Source of the DNA: Ptychodera flava
Lineage: Eukaryota > Hemichordata > Enteropneusta > Ptychoderidae
Assembly: GCF_041260155.1 (NCBI RefSeq)
Contig: NC_091944.1
Span: 20,650,272 to 20,714,271, forward strand
Direction of reading: 5' to 3'
DNA: 64,000 nucleotides
Both the position numbers and the translations under genes were made by a program. The notes beneath the pieces are model-generated. The model saw only the letters and a program-made list of their open reading frames with translations, ran no database searches and had not been told where the DNA came from. Positions 12,160 through 22,412 of this stretch are shown in pieces (the stretch's first letter is position 1; each line of letters opens with the position of its first letter).

Positions 12160-14544
12160 TTGAACTCACTTGCTTTCAGTAGAAAGGAGTCAGGTGGGTT
12201 ACGTGTATGTCTTGACCCACGGAACTTGAATACTGCAATCAAGCGGACATACCACAGAGCGCCAACAGTTGAGGAGATTACTCATAAACTCGCTGGTGCC
12301 AAAGTCTTCAGCAAATTGGACGCCCGACATGGGTACTGGAGCATTGAACTGGATGATGAGTCTGCAGCCCTGACATCATTCAGTACGCCAAGCAAGCGAT
12401 ATAGATTCCGTCGCTTACCATTTGGTCTCAAGGTCTCACAAGATGTATTCCAAGAGAAAATGGATCTGATATTGGCTGGCTGCAAGGGTACTTTGAATAT
12501 TACAGATGACATTATCGTCTACGGGGAAAACGACGCTGACCATGACGACAACCTACACCAGCTCATGATACATGCCCGTCAGCACGGGCTAGTATTCAAC
12601 CGGGGAAAGTGTAAAATCAAGACTAATGAGGTTGCATTCAATGGTATGGTCTACACCGCTGAGGGAGTACGCCCAGATGAGAAGAAGATGAAGGAGATTG
12701 TCGACTTGCTAAGCCCTACTAATGTCAGGGAGCTACAACAGTTTCTTGGCATGGTACAGTATTTGGCACCTTTCATCCCAAACCTATCAGGCAGAACCTC
12801 ATCGTTACGCGAATTGATCAAGAAAGATACTACTTGGATCTGGACGACAACTCATGAGAATGTCTTTCAAGAGATCAAGAAACTGATATGTAATGCTGTT
12901 ACACTCAACTACTTTGACCCCCAGCGAGAGACAAAAATACAGGTGGATGCCAGTAAAAAGGGACTGGGTGCAGTATTAATCCAAGTCAACCCCAATGGAC
13001 ATGAAGATGTGATTGCATTCGCATCGAAAGCCCTTACACCTACAGAGGAACGGTATGCAAATATAGAGAGAGAAATGCTCGCAGTAGTGTTTGGAGCTGA
13101 ACGCTTTCACACATACGTCTATGGGTCCAAGTTTGTTGTGGAATCGGACCATAAACCCCTTGAGGCTATCAAGCTCAAGAATCTGAGCCAAGCTCCACCA
13201 CGCTTACAAAGGATGTTACTACGGATACAGCAGTACGATATGGAGATTAAATACAGACCTGGCAGAGAACTCCTATTGGCCGATGCATTATCTCGCCTAA
13301 ATCCAAAACCTGCCACAACGCTGAAGTTTGAGAAAACCATTCACAGTGTAAGATGGTCTGATATGAAAATGGATCAATTACGCTACCACACAGACAATGA
13401 TCCAGAACTTTGTATGTTGAAGAATATTGTTTCTAATGGATGGCCAGAGAAGGTACAAGATTTACCTAAAGTCATAAGACAGTATTGGAGTATGAAAGAC
13501 TTCATATCTGTCGAAGATGGAATTCTGATGAAAGGTGAGCGCATCATAATTCCAAGATCCCTCCGGGATGAGATACTATCAAAGCTGCACGTGAGTCACC
13601 AAGGTATTGAGAAGACACGACTCAGAGCCAGGACATGTGTCAACTGGAGAGGAATAGATAGTGACATTGAACGTTTGATCGACAAATGTGATGCTTGTCT
13701 TCTACTCGCAAGGAGAGAACAGAAACAAAGCATGATACCACACGACATGCCAAGCGCACCATGGCAGAATATAGGATCTGATCTATTTATGTTGGATGGT
13801 GTCACATACCTTGTAGTTGCAGACTACTACGGCAAGATGACATTTGTAAGGCGTCTAAATGCTGAAACGAGCAAGGCAGTTATCAGCAAGCTAAAGACCT
13901 TATTTGGGGAGCATGGAATTCCTGAATGCATGTTTAGTGATGGTGGACCATGCTATTCAAGCAAAGAGTTCAAGGAGTTCAGTGGAAATTGGGGATTCAG
14001 ACACGTCATGTCTTCGCCTCATTACCCACAGTCCAATGGATTCATTGAGAGAGCCGTAAAGACTGTGAAAGCCACAATGAAGAAAGCCAAGCATGCAGGA
14101 ACTGATCCAGAACTTGCATTACTGTGTGTTAGAGCTACCCCATCAGATGCAAGAGTTGGTAGTCCTACAGAGTTGTTGTATAACAGGAGAGTCAGAACAA
14201 ACATACCTACTAGAGTAAAGGGAGACGAAGAAGTAATGACTTCCCTCCGTCGACGACAGGAAGTGCAGAAGTACTACTATGATAGATCAGCTCGAGACCG
14301 TCCAGATTTACTAGTCGGACAAACAGTGGGTCTACAAAATCCACAATCACTACGTTGGACAACAGCCAAAATCACAGAGAAATGTCCTGAACCAAGATCA
14401 TACATAGTCAAAACATCAAATGGAGCTACACTTAGAAGAAACCAGAAGTTTCTCAAAGACCTGAGCACAAGAGACATTGACACGCAGAATGAGAATAAAC
14501 TATTAAGTGACAACTCTGATCAACCCATCATTGTCATACAGTGA
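12160..14544 (+). pseudogene. Gypsy pol: reverse transcriptase, RNase H, integrase
   Basis: Open for 794 codons. Reverse transcriptase at about residues 1-200 has RVCLDPRNLN and a catalytic NITDDIIVYG (TDD, where most relatives have A/V/I before DD). RNase H (about 255-380) starts IQVDASKKGLGAVL and ends ADALSRL. The integrase has an HHCC zinc finger (about 480-520), then the DDE core GSDLFML, FSDGGPCY and NGFIERAV. A GPY/F-like tail follows (about 745-770). The upstream end is broken by frameshifts at 12115-12130. After the stop at 14542 a short proline/basic tail typical of these proteins reads in another frame to 14672. Confidence 0.92.
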
Positions 14545-14807
14545 CAGACAATAAGGCTGTAACAGAGAGCAATAATAATAGTGAAACTGATGACATTAAA
14601 CAGAGTGATGTGAAAAGAACATCCTCAGGTAGATTGATTAAGCCACCTGTGTGGAAAAAGGACTATGTATAAAACATTTGTAAGACACCACTGAGAACAC
14701 TGAACGACTCTTACTGAACTCTGAAGTTTCTTGAGTATTACGTGTTTGCATGATGTTTCATTATTTGCGACTCAGCAGTTTTTCCTGTTCATTTTTTCTT
14801 TGTTCTT

Positions 14808-14818
14808 GAGAAGGGGGA
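14808..14818 (+). promoter_or_regulatory. Polypurine tract
   Basis: GAGAAGGGGGA directly precedes the 3' LTR, as needed for plus-strand priming. Confidence 0.8.
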
Positions 14819-14961
14819 TGTAATGATACGTGCTAGTTGGAGAGCGCCCCCAACCTTGTTGTATTACTTCCGTTGTAGTTTAAGTAATAAACCTGTGACG
14901 TTGAGTTACAAGTTGATTGGTGTGTGCCCTTCGATGCAGAATATCGACGCATATCTTTACA
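14819..14961 (+). repeat. 3' LTR of the Gypsy element
   Basis: Begins TGTAATGATACG, ends TCTTTACA, and is followed by the AATGC target duplication. AATAAA near 14887. Confidence 0.93.
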
Positions 14962-15054
14962 AATGCAAAACCGTGCGGGTAGCTCGCAGTATAACTTAGC
15001 ACATTGTTCTGCTATACGATTAGGCGCTTAATCTCCCCTTAAAGTTCTATCCTT

Positions 15055-15194
15055 CTACGTAATTTCCGGTAAGTGAAGCAGATTTAGATACAAATTTAAT
15101 CCTTGTGGTTTTGTCTTGTCAAGCAATTTCTTCGCACTTTGTACAGCTCTCTCTGCTAGTCCATTCGACTGTAGATAGCCTGGACTGCATGTAA
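15055..15194 (-). pseudogene. Integrase C-terminal piece of an old Gypsy element
   Basis: The minus strand encodes CSPGYLQSNGLAERAVQSAK, the third catalytic block (E) of a Gypsy integrase, followed by a degraded continuation. The part of the integrase that should precede it lies on the same strand at 22413-22606, beyond a 7.2-kb TIR-bounded insertion. Both pieces therefore probably belong to one element. Confidence 0.75.
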
Positions 15195-15701
15195 GGGAGC
15201 CTTCAGTAATGACAAGGGGTGGGCCGGAATCTTGGGGGAGGGTCACTTTTTAGAAAACTGTCCAAGGGGGAGGGTCACTTTTTAGTACTTTGTGCCCTGC
15301 GGGCACAAGGTACTAATGTGATGGCGCGGCCCAATATGGCCAACATAGTGGGCCGTATGCTGTGGACGCAGGTATCTCAGAAACGCTTCAGTAACTTTTT
15401 CTGAAATTTGGTCTGGTGGTCACTTGGGCATGTATCTCAAACGGTTTTTTTTCTTTTTTTGATTGAATTATTTTAAAGTCACTTTTGTAGCTTTTTTCTG
15501 AAAACCACTATTTTCAATTTTTCCTCAAAACCACTGATTTGATTATTGTGATGTTTGGCATGGGTGTTCGTATAGTTAAAATGCCGTCAGAAATGTTCAA
15601 AATTTGGTGATATATGCCTTGCATTATTTTTAAACAATATTTGTATCCATTTGTATTTTATATTTACTTATTTTGACTCACTTTCGCTAAAGCTACCGTC
15701 T

Positions 15702-15920
15702 GCGCATGCGCACAATTGTAGGACAAAATCTGAGTTGAAGAATTGAAACGGACGCCATCTTGTTTTCTCGGTATGGGCACATTTTTACGTTGTGAACGTT
15801 TCACTGTGTACTTCAATATGTTCTATAGTTATGAAGTTGACAGTGATGCACTTTTGCGGCTGTCGTGTATTTTTTGGTACGAAAGGCGCCTTTGATCGAC
15901 TGAAGAATGATGGCCTCCGT
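15702..15920 (+). repeat. Direct repeat copy 1 with YY1-like motif
   Basis: Begins GCGCATGCGC, contains GACGCCATCTTGTTT, then TGCTTTTGCGG-like and CTGTCGTGTATTTTTTGG sequence and ends TGAAGAATGATGG. A second diverged copy is at 16939-17164. Both retain similar short coding potential (RVFFGTK; FDRLKNDG). Confidence 0.8.
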
Positions 15921-16004
15921 AGGCGATAAACACCGGTACTGGCAGGCATATCAATTCTACTGAGGAAGTAAACCACTGGCCCGTATAGGTCTGGGGCTCA
16001 CTTA

Positions 16005-16931
16005 GGGGAGAACCACTTGATTTCCTGGGGTGGGGTATGGAGGATTTTGAGAAAAAAAAATGTCACCAGGTGAATAAAAGAAAAAAAATTAAGCCTGTAA
16101 TGGCTTGAGAAAAAATTTTCATAACTCACAGAAATAAAAAAGGAATTGTCACAATGCTGTTGAAATGAGCAAAATTTTGGAAACTTCATTCTCATGTATT
16201 CTTTGCTTGCATGCTGCCAAAGGCACGCAAATGTTTTTACCACAAGTAATTCTTATGTGTTTTTTTCCAGCACTTATGATATAAGCATTCACTACTTTAC
16301 ACCTCAGTGCACTCGATGTTTTCCTTCCCTTTTCTGACCCAAGAAATCATATTTCAGGATTTCTGTTGCAATATCTCAATGGCATAGGCAATATCTAGAT
16401 GGGACTATTTGACTTCTGTAAATTGTGAAAATTTAAAACACAAGACAGGAGTCAATAAACTAGTGTTAAAACCAATACATTATTCTCTCAATATAAATAT
16501 GTTAGAAAGATGACAGGTTGACAATGAAAAATTGAGGAACAACAATATAATGAAATACAATGTGTGAGCCTTGTTTCTCTGACCACAAAAGATAACATCT
16601 CCCCAGAGAACTTACAAGAAATTGACTGTTTTAAAGAAGAGCAGGTATAGTACTAATCACAGTTGGTTTGCCAAAAGAGTGTTCTATAATTTAAAATTGT
16701 AAATATACTAGAATTTCCATTTTTTTGTTTATTTTGTTTGAATTTAAAATGAATATTACATAAAACCATCCTTAAATTTGAAAAATTGCACTGCTACTCC
16801 ATTCGAAAAAAATTGATGCAAGTCTGACGGTAGAAATAAAAAATTGCTGTCACTCTGACTGGGAAAAAAATGCTCCCATACCCACTTCCTCCATACCCCC
16901 CCCCCCCACGAGAAATCAAATAGTTCCCCCC
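16005..16931. mobile_element. MITE-like element with TTA target duplication
   Basis: The left end GGGGAGAACCACTTGATTTC is matched in reverse complement at the right end (about 16870-16931) with some differences, including a GGTATGGAGGA block in both. TTA flanks both ends (16002-16004 and 16932-16934). The interior (about 0.9 kb, AT-rich) has no transposase. A 3-bp TTA duplication suggests PIF/Harbinger-type mobilisation, by inference. Confidence 0.65.
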
Positions 16932-16938
16932 TTAATAC

Positions 16939-17164
16939 GCGCATGCGCATATAACAAGTTAGCAAGCTTCAAGGACTCAGAAGAATCAAACTGACGCCAT
17001 CTTGTTTCTCAGTCCAGAGCGAATTTTGACGTTTTAAAGTTTTTAGCATGTATTTGATGATGTTTTGTTAATATTAGGTTCACAGCGATGGTACTTTTGT
17101 TGCTGTCGTGTATTTTTTGGCACAAAACGCTCCTTCGATAGACTGAAGAATGATGGCGTCCGTA
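16939..17164 (+). repeat. Direct repeat copy 2 with YY1-like motif
   Basis: Diverged copy of 15702-15920 in the same orientation: GCGCATGCGC, GACGCCATCTTGTTTCTC, CTGTCGTGTATTTTTTGG and CTGAAGAATGATGG occur in the same order. The MITE lies between the copies. Confidence 0.8.
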
Positions 17165-19795
17165 CTCAGTACTCACCCCGTACCGCGTACCGGCGAATCC
17201 ATTGCTTTAGCAAGGCAATCCCATCGGCGCCCGTATTAATAGCTGGGTGAGAGCGAGGGAAAGCTCTCTTCTTTTTCGTCCATGTCATAACTAGCGTCGT
17301 TTTATGTTGATGTACTGTTCTTTCAACACAGCGATAACTTTAAGTTTTCTGTTGCTTATTTTGGGTAATTTCCATCAGTTGTTCGTTGATTTTGACATCA
17401 TTGTTGACTTCGATTGCTAAAATAGGGTGACCGGACGAGAGGCCCTCCTATTCCCTACAATGGAACTGACACAAGTTTTCTGAGAGTGAATGCTTGAAAT
17501 CGTAGGCATAAAGAGGGGCCCAGGTAGTGATAAATTGTACAAATTCACCTTAAGTATGCAACAGTTGTGCACATTTATGTCTATGAACAAGGTAATGACG
17601 TGAAAATCTTGAAGTTTATGAACCAATTTTGTCAACAAACGTCAGAGGGGACGCCATCTTGGAAGTCGTCTACTCTGGCACGCGAACTGTCACTATGAGA
17701 GATCGCGTGAACGGAAACACTTGCATTTCACAGTGAATGTTGTGAAGACTAGGAAGTCAAGATGAGTGCAAAAAATTCCTAAAAAGGTCTTTTTTTCTTC
17801 CGAGAAACTGCTGACGAAATTTTACTTTGAAACGGTTATGACTTTTGGCATCATTTTCCAGGAGGGAAGGAATGGCCATGTGGGCAAATTGTGCCTTAGA
17901 TATTTTTCTACTTTTTTTGCTCTAAACAAGCTCAGCTATGCAGCTCAAATTAGCGCCCACGGTTTTCCCAAAGCAGGAAGTAAAGTTCGCAATAGTGCCG
18001 TACTTGAACAACGTGCTTTTTCACCTGTGCGCACCTGTCACTAGCCTAGCCTTTTCCATACGCTGTAGTGGGACGGAGGTACGGAGGCAAGCGGACGGGG
18101 AATCTAGGCTAACCTGTCTCTGACCAGCAACAATGGCTTGTATCCATGATACTGTAAATACAAAGGTCAGCGTGAGGACAATCTTCCATTTTCTTTCACT
18201 GGGACTTATCAACCCATACAATATTCTCACAAAAATAATTTGGAAACTATCAATGCACCTTTCACCAGACTCATTATTGTACAGTTAGTCATCTTTGAGC
18301 CATTTTAACAATATTTGATCCGAGTTTTTGGTCATATTGTCTCATTATTCCTCATTACAGTATTCTTAGGGAAAGAATTTGGAAACTTTGATTTTCCAGA
18401 GGCTGCCAAATTGTGATCATGCTAATTAGCCAAATTATTTTTTCAGATTTGGACTTTGTACCAACACTTTCAACAGGTGCAATCAAGATTTTGGCAAAAA
18501 AATTTTAGTTTTAAAACAGTGTGTGCTGATGTGCTGACCGATTTACTAAGGAAGTACGCGCACTTCAGAATCACGGCAAAATCCGACATGGCAATTTGGC
18601 GTGATCATTCGATTATACGTGATCCGAGATTGCACTTTAGCATGGTCACGATAACTAATGTTGTTTGTTTCACTGTTGTTACATATATTTCCACTAAAAG
18701 ACCATCAGAATTTCCTCGTGGCTACTTGAAATCGTGCGCTGTCAACATCACTATGCTTGAATGTAGTAGACTCTTACTATTAATATATCGACTGTCACTG
18801 CATATTGCATATGTGTGCAAGGCACTCCGTTACCATATCATATCAAAAAATGTAGTTATTGCGACGTTTGAGCTGCCAGAAGCCAGAATTTACAGTTTAC
18901 GAGAAAGTTATCTTACATGTAAAACTCAGTTCTACTGTGAACAAAGTGCAAGCTATGTTGTATAGATATTTTGTATCTATCACTGTGTCAGAAAATCAGA
19001 AGGAAACAACCAATCAGAGAAACTGTGGTCAGGATGATGCTGTCCAATTTTAATATTTGTCTCTTGGCACACACCAGATACTCATGACTGTAAAACAACA
19101 TTTCAATGTCATTGTATATTCAGTTTTTATATTTAGTTTGCTTTTCACCATATTGTACAAAAAATGTATGTCCTTCCCTGTACTGCGTAATTCAAAATTA
19201 AATATTGTTTTTGCCTGTATATAGTACATATACTTTAGGAGAAAGCTTATTCAGTCTAATACAGTAAAGATGCACTGTTGACCTACAGTGTCCAAACTTT
19301 TTTTCATTGTATTGTAGATAGGTGTACATTCCAAATACTAAGTACAAGTGTGGTGAGTGTAACAAGCAAATGTTTTTTAGTCAATGGCCCAAATTTATTT
19401 TCTGTTTGACGGACAATAAATACACGCGTAATCAATGCCAACAATCGAGTTTAAGTTATTTGGTTTAGATTAGCCATGGTCCATTATATTACAATAGTTT
19501 GTGGCTAAATTTTCTCCCCTTCTGTATTATATAAGTTCACTGTTTCCTGTTATAGATATTGTTGATCCTTTTGCGTCCCATCTCTTATTCTTAATTCAGT
19601 TTCACACATATACTAAGGCTGTTGATACTCAGATTCCACACTTGAACTTATTCTGGAGCAGTAAGCAACCAGAACAAATAACTTTCAAAATTATGTCCAA
19701 ACAATTTGACTTTTTGCCAAATTTCACATTTATGGCTATAGTAAACAGTAAGGAGGTACAAAGGACGTCGGTGCCCCCCGGCCCCATGTTATAAT
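17165..19795. other. Unassigned interval
   Basis: Another GACGCCATCTTGG motif lies at about 17651. The longest open frame (18456-18965, 169 codons) shows no domain, signal peptide or splice context and is probably chance. No RNA gene was seen. Confidence 0.45.
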
Positions 19796-19802
19796 CCTTT
19801 CT

Positions 19803-21390
19803 TGGGGAGAGTCACTTTTAACAAGAAATGGTTTACAGAATTTAGTCATTCTGGGGAAGCTCTAAAGGATATGTCTCAAGCCTGTGCTCAGACTGTCAAC
19901 ACACCAGATGGGCCCGCTACATCAGAGCTTAAGTTTCCTGTTGACACCAACAGATTTTCTACCTGGACTAGATTTGTCAGGACAACAGCTTGGATGCTAC
20001 ACTTTATCAGACTGATTAAAGCAATACGCACTGGTACGTGAGTAGATGTGCAATCCTTTATGGAAGTATGTTAACTTCAAGAGGATGAAAAGCAGATATT
20101 CAAGTATATCCAGATGGAGAGATTTTCAGATACCATCAGGGATTTGAAAGTAGGACGTCTGACAAGAACAAGACCGCTGAAATCCTTGTCACCCTTCTTG
20201 GACTGTGATAGAATTCTAAGAGTTGGTGGACGCCTTCAAAGATCCAGTCTACCATATGATGCCAAACACCCACTGTTGGTGCCATGTTGCAATCAAATTG
20301 CTACACATGTAGATCTGATAGTGCGACACTATCACATCAAAGTTTGCAGGCACTGTAAAGGAGTTATCGCTGTCCTGTCAGAGACTAGACAAACATATTG
20401 GATAGTTCATTGTAGAGAGGTCAAGAGAATTTCACTATGACTGCAGACTTTGCTGTAGGCAGTGTAAAAAGGTAGCAGAACAGATCATGCTCCACTACCA
20501 TCTCACAGGATCACTATGCAAGTTTGAGCATTCGCAAGGTCCGGGGTTTCTATGCCCGACCTTTCTACACAAGAGTCATTACAAAAGTACATCTATGTCT
20601 CTTCACATGTACTACATCAAGAGCAGTCCATTTGGAACTTGCCTACTCCATGGACACGGACAGTTTTCTCAATGCCTTCTCAAAAATGGTGGCAAGAAGT
20701 AGGAAACCAGAAGAAGTTATTTCTGATAATGTCACGAACTTTGTTGGTACAAACAGAGAGCTTCTAGTTAGCTGATTCGTGCCATGCATCAACTTAAAAG
20801 GCACCGTCCGGAAGTTCAACCCGTCATTAGGGTCACATCATGCGGATTGTTTTAGGCCCTGATCAAGTCAGCCAAGATTGCACTAAAAACAATTCTCGGG
20901 GATGCACGAGTGACTGATGAGGAGCTACATACAGCCATAGTAGAGGTTGAGGGATTGATGAACTCAAGACCTCTAACGTATTGCACTAACGACCCCACAG
21001 ATGAATCTGTTCTGACTCCTAACGATTTTTTGTATGGTCAAGCAGGAGGTCAGTTGGCCCCAAGGGTAGTGGATGAAAACGCTTGCTGTCGGAAACATCA
21101 AGACCTGGTAAACCAAGTTTGGAAGAGATGGAATCGTGAATACCTATCTCTACTCCAGAACCGAGGAAAGTGGTGGACTCAACAAAGAAATCTAAAGGTC
21201 AACGACATTGTTACATTAGTCGACAAGCAAATCCACTAGGACATTGGCCTCTAGGACGAATGAGGAGATTTACCCTCGATGGGATGGGTGTGTCCGTATG
21301 GTGAAGGTTTTAAGTCAAGGCCATATTCTTGTCAGACCTATCACCAAAGTGTGCCCTTTGGAAGCTTAATCTTTAGTTAAACAGGGAGTG
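19803..21390 (+). pseudogene. BEL/Pao pol fragment (RNase H end, integrase, C-terminal domain)
   Basis: A degraded series of plus-strand segments. At about 20114-20440 is the integrase zinc-binding region (LRVGGRLQRSSLP; RQTYWIVHCREVK). At 20524-20775 is the integrase core ([35 protein letters not shown]). At 20910-21239 is the C-terminal domain usual in BEL/Pao (NSRPLTYCTNDP; WKRWNREYLSLLQ). Stops and frameshifts occur throughout, and the 5' half of the element (gag, protease, RT) is absent. This is an old 5'-truncated copy inside the 15195-22412 block. Confidence 0.85.
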
Positions 21391-21417
21391 ACCGAATCAG
21401 GTAGTCATGGAGGGAGG

Positions 21418-21782
21418 ATGGAGCGACGAAATTTAAATCCAGCGCCCTCTCTGGCGAACAGTAGATCTGTGATTTCAATAAGACGTGTTTTTGCAAGATG
21501 AGGGAACTTTTGCCATGTTTTCTCGAATTTTCTGTGTTGTTGTAGATTTTTATCGAGTTTATTGGTATGTTATGGAGTAGACATTATGTTCATGTTATTG
21601 TCAGTGTTTCAAAGGATGTTAAGAACACTCTCAATGAGGCAGACTTTCAAGAACTTTCATGCAGGATGCAAGGTAAACTTTTTTTGCATTGATCACATGT
21701 ACGAGCCGTTGTATTTGACGTCACCGGAGTTTGTGTTAGTAATAAATACGGTCTTTTGAGAATTTGTCGATCGTTCTAACAA
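21418..21782 (+). repeat. Candidate 3' LTR of the BEL/Pao fragment
   Basis: Follows a purine tract (GGAGGGAGGA). Starts TGGAGCGACG, ends TTCTAACA, with AATAAA near 21741. No matching 5' LTR is present, so the boundaries are inferred. Confidence 0.45.
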
Positions 21783-22267
21783 AGCATACATAAATACAGA
21801 GATTTACCTATTTTTATATTGGAAAAGAAATATTCACAGTTTCGTCTTAGATTATTATGTATAGTAAATCAACATTTTCAATGAAATCCAAAAACTCAAA
21901 TTTCTTACACACACGCATGGTTTACTTCCCACATCAAGCAAAGTACATTGACATATATTTTCAAAAGTAATAAATGTACGGATATAGCTTGTTGTCTGGG
22001 GGAAAATTGTGAATTGCTTGCCTAATAGACTCCATGAATTATGATTTGTAATTTTGCTGAAGGACTATATCAGCAACATCTTGCTGTCTTATAGTTGTGA
22101 AAAATATGGTGACCCTTCTGCGAATACAGGACCCTTTGAAAATGCTTGCATGATAATGATAAATTGTGACAAAACACCAGCCCCCTGTAATTTTTGTCTA
22201 TATCTTACATAACAATTAAATTCAGTGTTATGTAAATTAGCCAATACTGTTTCCGTTATTTCAGGTG
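21783..22267. other. Unassigned AT-rich interval
   Basis: No feature recognised between the candidate BEL LTR and the right end of the 7.2-kb block. Confidence 0.4.
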
Positions 22268-22412
22268 AGAATACTTCAGTTATTGGGGGAGGGTCAAGTT
22301 TGAGGCGGATGGTCACTTTTTAGACACAAGCATTTGGGAAGGTCACATTTTACAGTACAGGTGCATATGGAATTCTCTCCGGCTCACCCCTCTGTAATTA
22401 TTGAAGGCTCCC

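Larger units (their letters stand above)
10104..14961 (+). mobile_element. Ty3/Gypsy LTR retrotransposon, full length, non-functional
   Basis: Bounded by LTRs of 149 bp (10104-10252) and 143 bp (14819-14961), both beginning TGTAATGAT and ending TTACA, and flanked by an exact 5-bp target duplication AATGC (10099-10103 and 14962-14966). Internal order is primer-binding site, gag with zinc knuckle, protease, reverse transcriptase, RNase H, integrase, polypurine tract: the Ty3/Gypsy order. The LTRs differ at more than 10% of positions, so this is an old insertion. Several single-base frameshifts break the polyprotein. Confidence 0.95.
15195..22412. mobile_element. 7.2-kb TIR-bounded composite insertion within the old Gypsy integrase
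   Basis: The left end begins GGGAGCCTTCAGTAATGACA; the right end, read in reverse complement, begins GGGAGCCTTCAATAATTACA. The match extends about 35 bp with a few differences. The two ends abut the two halves of a split integrase gene. A GGGGGAGGGTCACTTTTTAG motif recurs just inside (15234 and 15269; degenerate at 22282-22345, and weakly at 19803). Contents include a MITE, a duplicated 220-bp segment and a 5'-truncated BEL/Pao copy. No transposase was found, so the class is unknown. A clean target duplication is not visible. Confidence 0.6.

Noticed and set aside
18456..18965. 169-codon open frame
   Set aside because: No domain, splice context or biased composition; probably chance in unassigned DNA.
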